Positions 26,508-35,501 are shown, counted from the stretch's first letter. The stretch is DNA of 64,000 nucleotides from Mycolicibacterium wolinskyi (GCF_002101965.1 NZ_LQQA01000029.1:310001-374000), one strand, 5' to 3'. Notes: generated by a model not told the origin, from the letters alone. Made by a program: numbers and translations.

Positions 26508-26752
26508 AGCCCGATCACACGTTGTCGATCAGATTCGCCCATCGCCGGGGGTGGTGCGTCCCGGACGAGCACCAGCACTCGACGATAGAAAATCGCCGGG
26601 GCCATGCCGAACTCCGGCAGAATGTACTCATCACCGTGATCGAATGGTCCCCACCGGACCACAAACGACACCATACGGCTGTCTTCAGTACGCGAGTTGC
26701 CGTTCGTAGCTCGTGACAGTGGAGGCCTTGAAGTTGAGGGCTCGTTAATCAT
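26429..26752 (-). CDS. Small DUF3263-like protein coupled to the E2 gene
   Basis: 107 residues. The start ATG overlaps the E2 stop as ATGA, which makes it part of the E1-E2 operon. The middle (VRWGPFDHGDEYILPEFGMAPAIFYRRVL in pieces, residues about 32-60) has the spacing of the small actinobacterial DUF3263-type helical domain (W-P-F-G..E.....FG.....F..R). That suggests a short DNA- or protein-binding domain. M27 is an alternative start. Its 3' end overlaps the 5' end of the IclR gene by 79 bases in another frame. Confidence 0.6.
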   Translation of the reverse strand: MINEPSTSRPPLSRATNGNSRTEDSRMVSFVVRWGPFDHGDEYILPEFGMAPAIFYRRVLVLVRDAPPPAMGESDRQRVIGLCLAKLAALSVPDRTRTRSAGHPPNS

Positions 26753-27810
26753 CGAAGATCCGCGTCGTCGAAGCCTCGTTCGAGTCGCTCGCGCACCGTG
26801 GCGAGGTACCGCGCGGCGTCGGCGCCGTCGATGATCCGATGGTCATAGGACAACGAAAGATAGGCCATTGAACTGGTTTTGACCAGGAGGTTGCCGAGCT
26901 CATCGCGTGCAGGTACGAGTCGTTCGACCACTGTGCCGACACCCAGGATGGCCGACTGGGGTTGGTTGATGATCGGGGTGTCGAACAGCGCGCCGCGGCT
27001 GCCGGTGTTGGTGATGGTGAAGGTTCCTCCGGACAGATCGTCCGGTCGTATCGAGCCGGATCTCACCGCCAGGGCCGACGCTGCGATGGCCTCTGCCAAG
27101 TCGGCCAACGTCATTGATTCGGCATTGCGGATCACCGGCACCATCAGGCCCTTGTCGCTGTCTACGGCGAGTCCGAGATGGACGGCACTGTGGTAGGTGA
27201 CTTCGGTGCAGTCGGCGTTCAGTGAGGAGTTGATAACCGGATGTGCGGCAAGGCCTTCCACGGCAGCGCGGACGACGAACGGCAGATACGACAGCTTATG
27301 ACCGGTTCGGACGTGGAATTCCGCCTTGTTGCGGTTGCGCACCGCTGCGACATTGGTCAGGTCGACTTCGATCACTGTCGTCAACTGCGCCGATGTCTGC
27401 AGTGACGCCAGCATGCGTTGGGCGATTGTGCGCCGGATCCTCGGGAGCTTTTCGACTCGGTCCGTTGGTGTTTCGGCTGGCTGGGGCGCCGGTACCGGCT
27501 CGGCGGCTGCCGGAACGTTCTCCGGCTCAGGGGGCCCGGCCTCGATGGAAGCTGGTGCGGCCGCACTGATCACCGCGATGACGGCGCCGACTTCGACCAC
27601 GGCGTCCTCCGGCTCGATGATCTGAGCCAGGATCCCGGCTGCGGGCGAACAGACTTCGGTGTCGACCTTGTCGGTGGCAACTTCGAGCAGGGGTTCGTCG
27701 TGCTCGACCTCATCGCCTACTGCCTTGAGCCACCGGGTGATGGTGGCCTCGGTCACCGCCTCGCCGAGTGCAGGTAGCTCGACGTTGGTAGTGCTTGTGG
27801 TGGTGGTCAT
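26749..27810 (-). CDS. Dihydrolipoamide acyltransferase E2, lacking an E3-binding domain
   Basis: 353 residues, short for an E2. Residues 1-80 form a lipoyl domain with K48 in VATDKVDT. A Pro/Ala/Glu linker (about 84-108) leads straight into the catalytic domain (RIRRTIAQRMLASL near 113). There is no peripheral-subunit-binding domain. The active-site DHRIIDG is intact (H324, D328). It overlaps the E1 stop by ATGA. No E3 gene is in this operon, so it must borrow one, perhaps from lpdA at 3964 or elsewhere in the genome. Confidence 0.9.
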   Translation of the reverse strand: MTTTTSTTNVELPALGEAVTEATITRWLKAVGDEVEHDEPLLEVATDKVDTEVCSPAAGILAQIIEPEDAVVEVGAVIAVISAAAPASIEAGPPEPENVPAAAEPVPAPQPAETPTDRVEKLPRIRRTIAQRMLASLQTSAQLTTVIEVDLTNVAAVRNRNKAEFHVRTGHKLSYLPFVVRAAVEGLAAHPVINSSLNADCTEVTYHSAVHLGLAVDSDKGLMVPVIRNAESMTLADLAEAIAASALAVRSGSIRPDDLSGGTFTITNTGSRGALFDTPIINQPQSAILGVGTVVERLVPARDELGNLLVKTSSMAYLSLSYDHRIIDGADAARYLATVRERLERGFDDADLR

Positions 27811-30158
27811 TTCACGTTCCGTTCGGTCAGGTCGAGCGCTGCGCTGACAATGCTGTCGGTGTCGATGCCGTGATACCGGTAGACGTCATCGAGCGAGCCG
27901 ACCTGTCCGAAGCGGCTCACCCCGAGAGCGGCTCCCGTCACATTGTTGATACCGGTGAGGAACGCCAACGTATGCGGGTGCCCGTCGAGCACTGTCACCA
28001 TGGGGGCGGCTCGATCGGCCGGGAAAACCTGATCGAGAATCCACGATGGGCTCTCGGAAAGCCCTCGGCGAGCTTGCAATCCGTCGAACAGTAGTCCGGG
28101 GCTGGTCACGCAGATGACGTCGGCGGCGATGCCTTGCTCGGCCAGTCGATCGGCGGCCTGCAGGGATTCGGTGATCATTGCTCCCATGCCGACCACAGTG
28201 ACTTGGGGTGTGCCACCTGCGCGGCGCAGCAGGTATGCACCGGCGACAACTTGTTTTCTCCGGCGTTCCCGGGCGGCGGGATCGTTGGGAACCGACGCCA
28301 AAGTTTGATCCACCGGTCGGGTGGACAGCCGCACATACGACGACGAACCGTCCGGCCGACCCAGCCGGCCGATGCATGAGAGCAACGTCCACTCGACATC
28401 GATGGCGAATGCCGGCTCGTAACTGATGCAGCCGGGTTGCTCGAGTCCGATCGATGGTGTCTTGATGGATTGATGCGCACCACCCTCGGCTGCGAGCGAC
28501 ACCCCAGATGGCGTCCCGACCAGAATCGATTGCCCTCCTGCATAAATGCCGTAGGACCACGGCTCGAGGGCGCGCTCCACAAACGGGTCATAGACCACAC
28601 CGATCGGGAAAAGGGGCTGGCCCCATCGGCTCCACGTCGCGCCGAGCTCACCGATCAGGCCGACGAGATTGGTCTCGGCGATGCCGAGTTCCATGTGCTG
28701 TCCCGTCGGTTTCTCCCGCCAGTGCATGATCGTCTCCGGGTCGTCGTCGAACCAGTTCCGCCGTTCATTCGGTGACCACACGCCGACCTTGTTGAGCCAA
28801 CCCGCCAGGTTCGTCGTCGAACTGACGTCGGGGCTCACAGTGACCACGCGCTTGGCTGCGTCAGGAGCTTGACGGCTCAGGTCGAGCAGAACCCGTCCGA
28901 GCGCGGCCTGGGTCGACGACGTGCCCGAGGGCGTCCGACCGGTGTCGACGGGCACTGCCGGGGGAGTAGACAGGGCCACCGGCTCGCGCCGCAGCCTCTC
29001 GGTGGTCTTGGCGCAGAGCTCTGCGGGTGCGCTACCGGTGTCGAAGCGTAACCAAGGATTGTTCGGGTCCATTCCGAGTTCGGTGGCGAACTGCTCGTAC
29101 TGCTCGATCGTGAGCAGTGACGAGTGGTTCTGGGGATGGCCCTGGGTGGGCAGTCGGTGGCCTTTGATGGTGTAGGCGATGATCACCGTCGGCCGGGTGT
29201 CGTCGATTTGGGCGTAGGCGGCTCGCAGTGCACCGAGATCGTGACCGCCCAGATTGCGGATCGCGGCCAGCAACGCGTCGTCCCCCAGGTCGCCGATCAG
29301 TGCGGAGATCTCGTCGGCACCTATTCTGTTGCCGGGCAGCCTGTCCCGTAGTTCCTCGGCTGAGCAGCGCAGCAGACGTTGGTATTCGGGGTTGGGCATC
29401 TCCAGGATGCGGGTGCGCAGTGCCGGCCCACCGCTCTGTGCGAACAACGCCTCGAGCTGGGCACCGAACTTCACATTGATCACTTGCCACCCGGCGGCCG
29501 AGAACATCGACTCCAGCCTTCCGGCCGCGATGTTGGGCACGACGCGGTCGAGTGACTGGCGGTTGAGGTCGACGATCCAGACGATCTCCCCGAGTTCGGT
29601 AACGGAGTTGTCCAAGATGGCTTCCCACACCGCCCCTTCGTCAAGTTCGGCGTCGCCTACCAACGAGTACTGACGACCTTTGCCCGCGGCGCCGATTTGT
29701 GTGTCGACGTAACGGCGCGCGATCGTGCCCCAGATCGGGGCAGTCGCGCCAATTCCCACCGAACCGGTCGAATAGTCAACGGGGTCAGGGTCTTTCGATC
29801 GACTTGGATAAGACTGCAGACCGCCGAATTCCCGCAACGTGGTCAGGTACTTCTGATCGAGTTCGCCCAGCAGATAGTTGATGCTGTGCAGTACGGGGGA
29901 AGCATGCGGCTTCACCGAAACCCGATCGCCCGGTTGGAGCTGTTCGAACCACAGCGACGTCATGATCGATGTCATAGAGGCACACGAGGCCTGATGGCCA
30001 CCCACCTTCAGGCCCGTCGGGTTGGGCCGAACACGGTTGGCGTGGTGGACGATCGACGTCGACAGCCACAGCACGCGGTCCTCGATTTCGCGGAGGGAGG
30101 CGTCTGCTGACGTGTCGGCGACATGAGTCCATGCATCGACTGATTGCGAGCGGTCCAT
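27807..30158 (-). CDS. AceE-like homodimeric 2-oxoacid dehydrogenase E1 component
   Basis: 783 residues, about 100 shorter than typical AceE. Homodimeric pyruvate dehydrogenase/transketolase layout: HHANRVRPNPTGLKVGGHQASCAS in pieces at the N-terminus, KPHASPVLHSINYLLG, thiamine-diphosphate motif GDAELDEGAVWEAI...VDLNRQSLD, and TIKGHRLPTQGHPQNHSSL. The second transketolase domain contains GQHMELGIAETNLVGLIG. AAGGAAG lies upstream of the ATG. The neighbouring Lrp-type regulator and the odd E2 suggest a 2-oxoacid from amino-acid catabolism rather than housekeeping pyruvate (inference). Confidence 0.9.
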   Translation of the reverse strand: MDRSQSVDAWTHVADTSADASLREIEDRVLWLSTSIVHHANRVRPNPTGLKVGGHQASCASMTSIMTSLWFEQLQPGDRVSVKPHASPVLHSINYLLGELDQKYLTTLREFGGLQSYPSRSKDPDPVDYSTGSVGIGATAPIWGTIARRYVDTQIGAAGKGRQYSLVGDAELDEGAVWEAILDNSVTELGEIVWIVDLNRQSLDRVVPNIAAGRLESMFSAAGWQVINVKFGAQLEALFAQSGGPALRTRILEMPNPEYQRLLRCSAEELRDRLPGNRIGADEISALIGDLGDDALLAAIRNLGGHDLGALRAAYAQIDDTRPTVIIAYTIKGHRLPTQGHPQNHSSLLTIEQYEQFATELGMDPNNPWLRFDTGSAPAELCAKTTERLRREPVALSTPPAVPVDTGRTPSGTSSTQAALGRVLLDLSRQAPDAAKRVVTVSPDVSSTTNLAGWLNKVGVWSPNERRNWFDDDPETIMHWREKPTGQHMELGIAETNLVGLIGELGATWSRWGQPLFPIGVVYDPFVERALEPWSYGIYAGGQSILVGTPSGVSLAAEGGAHQSIKTPSIGLEQPGCISYEPAFAIDVEWTLLSCIGRLGRPDGSSSYVRLSTRPVDQTLASVPNDPAARERRRKQVVAGAYLLRRAGGTPQVTVVGMGAMITESLQAADRLAEQGIAADVICVTSPGLLFDGLQARRGLSESPSWILDQVFPADRAAPMVTVLDGHPHTLAFLTGINNVTGAALGVSRFGQVGSLDDVYRYHGIDTDSIVSAALDLTERNVK

Positions 30159-30340
30159 CGGTGGCTTCCTTGCTTGCGAGTTCTGAGATTGTTCGACCGG
30201 CCTTCGCCGTGCTCAGGTCGTGAACACGGCGAAGACCCGTCGCGGTACACGGGCTCGGGTGAGAGCACAGGCGCTGCGGGGCGGGCTGACACGGCCGTCG
30301 GAGCTCTAAGGGGTGCAGAACTCGCTATTAAGTCGAGCAT

Positions 30341-30364
30341 CGAACTACACTTTGGACAAGTTCG
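30341..30364. promoter_or_regulatory. Inverted repeat between the E1 and lrp genes
   Basis: Perfect CGAACT and AGTTCG arms flank 12 bases; an inner ACTT/AAGT dyad overlaps (30349-30361). Position between divergent genes suggests an extra regulator contact. Confidence 0.4.
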
Positions 30365-30375
30365 AGCCGCTAGAT

Positions 30376-30390
30376 TGGGCATTTTGCTCA
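30376..30390. promoter_or_regulatory. 15-base dyad, probable Lrp/AsnC operator
   Basis: TGGGCATTTTGCTCA has outer TGnGCA/TGCnCA arms around an AT-only centre. This matches the 15-base symmetric, AT-centred form of Lrp-family sites. It is 36 bases before the lrp start and about 220 before the E1 start. Confidence 0.55.
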
Positions 30391-30425
30391 GATGGCGGTC
30401 GGTCCATCGGTTGGAGGTTGTCATT

Positions 30426-30911
30426 TTGTCCACGGAAACCAGGGTCGACACCCTTGATGCTCGGATCCTCAAGGCGCTCAACGCCGATCCCCGGGCCACG
30501 GTGATCGCATTGGCCGACAAGACGCAGTTATCGCGAAATACCGTCCAGGCGCGCATCAACAAACTGGAACAGCTCGGCGTGCTGCGCTCGTTCGAGCGGC
30601 GCATCGACCCAGCCACCCTGGGCTACCCGTTGACCGCGTTCATCCTGACCCGCGTCACGCAGCGCAAGCTAGCGGCTATAGCCCAGGCGCTGGAGCAGGT
30701 TCCCGAGGTCATCGAAGTACAAGGGCTTGCAGGCGCGACCGATCTGCTGATCCACGTCGTCGCCCGCGAGGCCGATGATCTCTACCGAGTAGCAGGCCAG
30801 ATACTCGACATCGACGGCGTCGAGCAGACGAACACATCGCTGGTGATGCGCAAGCTCGTCGACTTCCGGCTGACGCCGCTTCTGGAGAAGCTCGCTGAGA
30901 CAGAAAAATAG
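30426..30911 (+). CDS. Lrp/AsnC family transcriptional regulator
   Basis: 161 residues from TTG 30426, chosen because GGAGG lies eight bases upstream and because 161 residues is the normal Lrp size; the open frame extends to 30144 without good signals. N-terminal helix-turn-helix: LDARILKALNADPRATVIALADKTQLSRNTVQARINKLEQLGVL in parts (residues 9-52). The C-terminal RAM ligand domain contains EVIEVQGLAGATDLLIHV. Divergent from the AceE-like E1, which it probably controls in response to an amino acid or its 2-oxoacid. Confidence 0.92.
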   Translation: MSTETRVDTLDARILKALNADPRATVIALADKTQLSRNTVQARINKLEQLGVLRSFERRIDPATLGYPLTAFILTRVTQRKLAAIAQALEQVPEVIEVQGLAGATDLLIHVVAREADDLYRVAGQILDIDGVEQTNTSLVMRKLVDFRLTPLLEKLAETEK

Positions 30912-31100
30912 GTACGTCTGGCCGACGTTTAAGTGTTCGGGTTTCTGCCAGGTGGCGGTCAATTTCTGCCAGTGGAATTAACCGGGTTGGGCGGGCTGTT
31001 GTGGGTGTCAGACCGGGTAGGAATCCCCCGAACCGGTGGAGGAGACATCCGAACCGCGACATCTGCCACGGCTCGAATCTGAGACAGAAGGGGCTTTGCC

Positions 31101-31268
31101 ATGAAGAAGTTTGGATTTGCCGGCGCCATTGTCACCGGTTTTGCTGCCGCCCTGGTTGGTTTGGCTGCGCCGGCTCAGGCCGATGTGACCCATCATCAGT
31201 GGGTGCATGACATTCAGCATCAGGCCACGGTCGGTGATATCACGCCGACGTTCGGCAACGGCCGCTGA
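31101..31268 (+). CDS. Tiny secreted His-rich peptide
   Basis: 55 residues, with AGAAGGGG eight bases before the ATG. A classical signal peptide (KK then a 20-residue Gly/Ala/Leu core) ends at AQA, leaving a mature peptide of about 27 residues: DVTHHQWVHDIQHQATVGDI followed by a short Thr/Phe/Gly tail. Four histidines in the first 13 mature residues suggest metal or proton sensing, but no family was recognised. A strong intrinsic terminator follows at once, so it is a monocistronic, probably well expressed unit. Confidence 0.75.
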   Translation: MKKFGFAGAIVTGFAAALVGLAAPAQADVTHHQWVHDIQHQATVGDITPTFGNGR

Positions 31269-31279
31269 CACGCGACGAC

Positions 31280-31318
31280 ACAGAGGCGGGGCACCTTGAT
31301 CGGGTGCCCCGCCTCTGT
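31280..31318 (+). terminator. Strong intrinsic terminator of the secreted peptide gene
   Basis: A perfect 16-base-pair stem (ACAGAGGCGGGGCACC with its complement) closes a seven-base loop 12 bases after the stop, followed by CGTTGTTT. This is the most stable hairpin noticed in the window. Confidence 0.85.
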
Positions 31319-31449
31319 CGTTGTTTAGGAGAGGGCCGTACCGATGCGCAGGCTGAACCCTTGCAACACAACCGGTTCAGCGAGTGCCCGACCAACCCTC
31401 GTTGCCGATGACAACCGAGGTAGTGCAGTATCGCGGTGTGCGGTCTGCG

Positions 31450-32598
31450 ATGAAATGTGTGGTGATCGGTGCCGGAGCATGGGGTCTACCCACTGCCGCC
31501 GAGCTGGTGAGGCGGGGCCATCGGGTCACGCTCGTCGACCGGTATGAGCCGCTCAACGCGGAGTCGTCTTCGTCTGGCCCGACCCGGCTGTGGCGGATCG
31601 CCGACCCCGATCCGGTGCGGGTGCGCATGGCGTTGCGGGGTATCGATGCCATGGAACGTCTTGCGGAGCGGTCGCAGTCAACGGTGTTTCTGAAGCGCGG
31701 ATTGCTTTGGCGTGATGACGAATCCCTGCCGGATCTGGTCAACATGATGCAGCGATTCGACGTCGACCACACCGTGGTCGACGATCGCGACGTCGCGACG
31801 TTCTTTCCCGGTCTGCGGCCGGATGGGCGAGCCGCGGTCTGGCAGCCGGCGGCCGGTGTCGTTCTCGCCGAAGAATCGCTGCGCGCTCAGGAGCGGCTGT
31901 TCCTCGCCGGCGGGGGTATGGAGTCGTTCGGTCGCACGGTGACGGGCATCGACGCGGGCGGTCACGGTGTCCGGGTGCAGTTCGACGATCACACCGCAGA
32001 GGACGCCGACGTAGTGGTCGTCGCGGCCGGCCCGGGAACGCCTCGATTGCTCGAGACGATCGGTGTGGATCTACCCCTGCATCCCTATCTCGAACAAACC
32101 GTGCACTTCGGTGATCCGGAAAGCCCCACTGCGACAGACGATCACCCGTGTCTGTTCGACGGTCCGCGCGGTGACATCGCGGGCATCTATGCCATGCCGT
32201 CTCCAGGTATCGGCTACAAGATCGGCCTCGACCTGCCGTTGCGGTCCTACGATGACGCAGACCTCGATCGCACTCCGGATGTCATGCGCACGGCACTGCT
32301 GAGAGACCGCGTCGAGCGGGATTTGACGTCGGTGAAGCCCACAGTGCTTGGCGCACATGTCTGTTCGTGGACCGATTCGCCCGACGGCAAGTTCGTCATC
32401 GACGCGTTGCCAGACGGCGTCGTACTCGCCTGTGGCGATTCGGGGGAGGGGTTCAAGTACTCGGCCCTCATGGGCGAGGTGCTGGCCGATCTCGCCGAGG
32501 GCCGCACCGCTGATCCCGACGTCGCGGCGATGTCGATGGCTCGCTTCGAAGCCGGGCTGCCCGTGCATACCGGCCCGCACGCCCTCGGTAGGCACTGA
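31450..32598 (+). CDS. FAD-dependent oxidoreductase, monomeric sarcosine oxidase-like
   Basis: 382 residues from ATG 31450; ATG 31408 is possible but adds a non-conserved extension. Rossmann motif VIGAGAWGLPTAAEL opens the protein. Near the C-terminus HVCSWTDSPDGKFVIDALP carries the cysteine that binds FAD covalently in sarcosine oxidase and N-methyltryptophan oxidase, and CGDSGEGFKYSALMGEVLADL closes the FAD site. It likely oxidises an N-methyl amino acid or related amine to iminium plus H2O2. It precedes the amine-uptake operon by 257 bases. Confidence 0.85.
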   Translation: MKCVVIGAGAWGLPTAAELVRRGHRVTLVDRYEPLNAESSSSGPTRLWRIADPDPVRVRMALRGIDAMERLAERSQSTVFLKRGLLWRDDESLPDLVNMMQRFDVDHTVVDDRDVATFFPGLRPDGRAAVWQPAAGVVLAEESLRAQERLFLAGGGMESFGRTVTGIDAGGHGVRVQFDDHTAEDADVVVVAAGPGTPRLLETIGVDLPLHPYLEQTVHFGDPESPTATDDHPCLFDGPRGDIAGIYAMPSPGIGYKIGLDLPLRSYDDADLDRTPDVMRTALLRDRVERDLTSVKPTVLGAHVCSWTDSPDGKFVIDALPDGVVLACGDSGEGFKYSALMGEVLADLAEGRTADPDVAAMSMARFEAGLPVHTGPHALGRH

Positions 32599-32752
32599 CG
32601 CGGTACGCGTTCGACGCGCGCGCGTTCGCGCGTTGACGTACATTTCTCTCACCACACGTCAGCCGGTCAGCCGCTGACCATTCGCCGTTCGGCGCATTAC
32701 TTACCTGGGCGTTTCGCGCTGCCCATGAGATCCCGGTCACAACCCGCGCAAG

Positions 32753-32787
32753 CGTAGGGGTTGCGTCACAGCAAGCAATCCCCTACG
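32753..32787. promoter_or_regulatory. Long inverted repeat in the control region of the polyamine-type operon
   Basis: CGTAGGGG and CCCCTACG arms are separated by 19 bases. Inside, TTGC and GCAA extend the dyad with one unpaired base. It lies 69 bases before the XRE-cupin regulator, which is the natural candidate to bind it. An RNA hairpin is the alternative. Confidence 0.5.
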
Positions 32788-32855
32788 TTCAACGAACAAC
32801 TTGTTTAGTGAGACAGAAACTCCGATCTACTCACACGAACGGACGTTCCATATCC

Positions 32856-33443
32856 ATGCAATCTGAGAACGCGGATGCGGCGACAAAGCCCGCGGCGGCA
32901 GAGTCCGACCTGGGTGCCCGCATTCGGGAGTTCCGCCTGGCGCGCAAGCTGACCCTGCGTGATCTCGCCACGCGTGCGGCGACATCTCCCGGATTCCTCA
33001 GCCAATTGGAACGCGGGCAGGTAAATGCCAGCGTGGGCACGCTGCGCCGATTGTGCGAGGAACTCGGAGTCACCCTGCCCGACCTGTTCACCGACCATCA
33101 CGCGAACGGCGCGCGCATTCTGCGCAAGCGGGACCGGCCCGAGATCCACGTCTCGGATACAAGCGCGAAATACCTTCTCTCCCAGAAGCCATTGCGCAAT
33201 CTCGAGGTGTACGTCGCCGAGTTCGCGCCCGGAGGCACCGCCGGAGAGGCCTACGTTCACGACGACTCGCAGGAGATCTTGCTGGTCATCGCCGGCAGCA
33301 TCGTGCTCGAGCTCGACGGCGTGATGCATCACCTGGAGGCCGGCGACAGCGCCGAATACCGGACATCTGTGCCGCACACCGTTCACAACCAAAGCACGGA
33401 GCCTGCCGAACTGCTCTGGATCGTCAGCCCGCCCACAATATAA
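32856..33443 (+). CDS. XRE-family regulator with C-terminal cupin (PuuR-like)
   Basis: 195 residues. Helix-turn-helix at about 20-75 (LGARIREFRLARKLTLRDLATRAATSPGFLSQLERGQ in parts); cupin domain at about 115-190 (HVHDDSQEILLVIAGSIVLELDG region, HTVHNQS). This architecture is that of PuuR and related regulators that sense polyamines or other amines through the cupin. It starts the operon, ten bases before the binding-protein gene. Confidence 0.9.
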   Translation: MQSENADAATKPAAAESDLGARIREFRLARKLTLRDLATRAATSPGFLSQLERGQVNASVGTLRRLCEELGVTLPDLFTDHHANGARILRKRDRPEIHVSDTSAKYLLSQKPLRNLEVYVAEFAPGGTAGEAYVHDDSQEILLVIAGSIVLELDGVMHHLEAGDSAEYRTSVPHTVHNQSTEPAELLWIVSPPTI

Positions 33444-33453
33444 GGAGTGATCC

Positions 33454-34587
33454 GTGGCCGCTTTCTCACCACGCCGACACCTGCCCCTGACCGCCGCGTC
33501 GTTGTTCGTCACGACGGTCATCGCCGCCGGATGTACCCCGGCCGGTCCGGGCAGCGCCGCAGACGTTGATCTGGGCAGCGGTCCGCCGCAGGCCGGCACC
33601 GTGAAAGCCGATGCGCTCAAAGGCGTTACGCTCACCTTCGTCTCGTACGGCGGCATCTACCAAGACGGCCAGATGAAAGCCGCGGTCGATCCCTTCGCGC
33701 AGGAGTCCGGCGCGCGCATCCTTCAAGACGGCCCGACGGACAACTCGAAGATCAAGAGCCAGGTGGAGTCCGGAAACGTCACCTGGGACGTCATCGACTC
33801 GACCAACGTGTTCACCGCGCGCAACTGCGGCGACCTGTTCGTACCGATCGACACGAGCATCGTTGATGTCAGCAAGATTCCGGCTGGCGCCAAGACCGAC
33901 GACTGTTCGGTGCCCGCCATGCAGTACGGGCTGATCGTCATCTACAACACCGAAAAGTACGGTGCCAACCCGCCGAAGAGCTGGGCCGATTTCTACGACA
34001 CGGCCAAGTTCCCCGGAAAGCGCGCCGTGCAAGGCATTTCCGGCGAAGTAGACCCGGGCGTGTTCGAAGGCGCCTTGCTGGCCGACGGTGTCGCACCCGA
34101 TCAGATGTATCCGCTCGACGTGGATCGCGCGCTGCGCAAGATGTCGAGTATTCGCGACGACAGCGTGTTCTGGACCACCGGAGCTCAAGCCCAGCAGCTC
34201 GTCGAGTCGGGGCAGGTCGACATGGCCGTGCTGTGGAGTGGCCGCGCGTACGCGGCCGTTAAGAACGGCGCACCGTTCGCTCCGATGTGGAACCAGTGGA
34301 TGCCCGAGGCAGACACCATCGCGGTGCCGAAGAATGCCAAGAACCCGAAGGCGTCCATGGCGCTCATCAACTTCTATCTCGGTGCCCAGCAGCAGGCGAA
34401 GCTCGCCGAGCTCACCTCGTACAGCCCGGTCAACGTCGACTCCAAGCCTCAACTCGACGATCTGGCCAAGTCGTATTTGACGACGACACCAGAACGGGAG
34501 AAGGACAAGTTCCCGATCGACCTGCCCTACTGGGCTGAGAACCACGACAAGCTCGTCACCGCATACACGGACTGGCTTGCCGGCTAA
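33454..34587 (+). CDS. ABC transporter substrate-binding lipoprotein, PotD-like
   Basis: 377 residues from GTG, AGGAG upstream. Lipoprotein signal ends VIAAGC (C27). The mature protein is the PotD/AfuA-like extracellular solute-binding type: LTFVSYGGIYQDGQMKAAVDPF, VPAMQYGLIVIYNTEKYG, SWADFYDTAKFPGKRAV. Family ligands are spermidine, putrescine or other cationic amines. It feeds the two permeases and ATPase that follow. Confidence 0.9.
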   Translation: MAAFSPRRHLPLTAASLFVTTVIAAGCTPAGPGSAADVDLGSGPPQAGTVKADALKGVTLTFVSYGGIYQDGQMKAAVDPFAQESGARILQDGPTDNSKIKSQVESGNVTWDVIDSTNVFTARNCGDLFVPIDTSIVDVSKIPAGAKTDDCSVPAMQYGLIVIYNTEKYGANPPKSWADFYDTAKFPGKRAVQGISGEVDPGVFEGALLADGVAPDQMYPLDVDRALRKMSSIRDDSVFWTTGAQAQQLVESGQVDMAVLWSGRAYAAVKNGAPFAPMWNQWMPEADTIAVPKNAKNPKASMALINFYLGAQQQAKLAELTSYSPVNVDSKPQLDDLAKSYLTTTPEREKDKFPIDLPYWAENHDKLVTAYTDWLAG

Positions 34588-34601
34588 CAGGATTCGACGC
34601 T

Positions 34602-35501
34602 ATGACCGTAATCGATGCATTGTCGGGACCGAGCACGTCCCGCCAAGCACCCGATGAACTGCCGGTCGGTGCCAAACGACGACGCGGCGGCACCGTCGGA
34701 TTGCTCCTCCCCGCAGTGGTTCTCGTCCTCGGCGTGTTCGTCGTGCCACTCGGCATCATGCTGTGGCGAGCCCTCAGCGAACCCGAACTGGGTTTGGGCA
34801 ATTTCGCGTGGTACCTGACCGATCCCGTGCAACGTGACGTGCTGGCCAGGACGTTCACCACGGGGCTGATCGTCACCATCGTCTGCCTGGTGATCGGGTA
34901 TCCCTACGCGTACGCGATGGTCGCGTTCGGGCCCAAGGTGCGCGCGTTGCTGACGATGCTTGTGCTGGTGCCGTTCTGGACCAGCCTCATGGTCCGAACG
35001 TTCTCCTGGGTGATCCTGTTGGCGGACAACGGTCCGTTGCACTCGGTGCTGACCGCGATCGGGCTGGGCGACGTGCATCTCATTCGCACCAACCTCGGTG
35101 TGGTGATCGGCATGAGCCAGATCTTGTTGCCGTTCATGGTGTTACCGCTCTACGCGGTGATGGCCGGCATCGATCGCCGGCTCGTCCTGGCGTCGTCGAG
35201 CCTGGGGGCGCGGCCCATCGTCTCGTTCCTGCGGGTGTGGGTGCCACTGACCCTTCCGGGCGTCGGTGCGGGTTGTTTGATGGTGTTCATCAGCAGTCTC
35301 GGCTTCTACGTGACCCCGGCGTTGTTGGGCTCGCCCGACAACGCGCTCATCAGTCAGCAGATCTACGCGCAGGTCAGCAGCCTGTTGCAGTGGGGCAAGG
35401 GCGGAGCGATGGGTGTGGTGCTGCTGGTCCTGACGTTTCTGGTGCTCGCAGTGCTCGCGCTGGCGCTGCGTCGGGCGAACCGGCAGGGGCTGCGAGCATG
35501 A
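34602..35501 (+). CDS. ABC transporter permease, PotB-like
   Basis: 299 residues, six predicted membrane segments after a cytoplasmic Arg-rich N-terminus. Features of PotB: FWTSLMVRTFSWVILL and the EAA-type loop LASSSLGARPIVSFLRVWVPLTLPGV. Its stop overlaps the next permease start (ATGA). Confidence 0.92.
   Translation: MTVIDALSGPSTSRQAPDELPVGAKRRRGGTVGLLLPAVVLVLGVFVVPLGIMLWRALSEPELGLGNFAWYLTDPVQRDVLARTFTTGLIVTIVCLVIGYPYAYAMVAFGPKVRALLTMLVLVPFWTSLMVRTFSWVILLADNGPLHSVLTAIGLGDVHLIRTNLGVVIGMSQILLPFMVLPLYAVMAGIDRRLVLASSSLGARPIVSFLRVWVPLTLPGVGAGCLMVFISSLGFYVTPALLGSPDNALISQQIYAQVSSLLQWGKGGAMGVVLLVLTFLVLAVLALALRRANRQGLRA

Noticed and set aside
33466..34545. 359-residue minus-strand open frame
   Set aside because: Shadow of the PotD-like gene, which has a lipobox, ribosome-binding site and family motifs.
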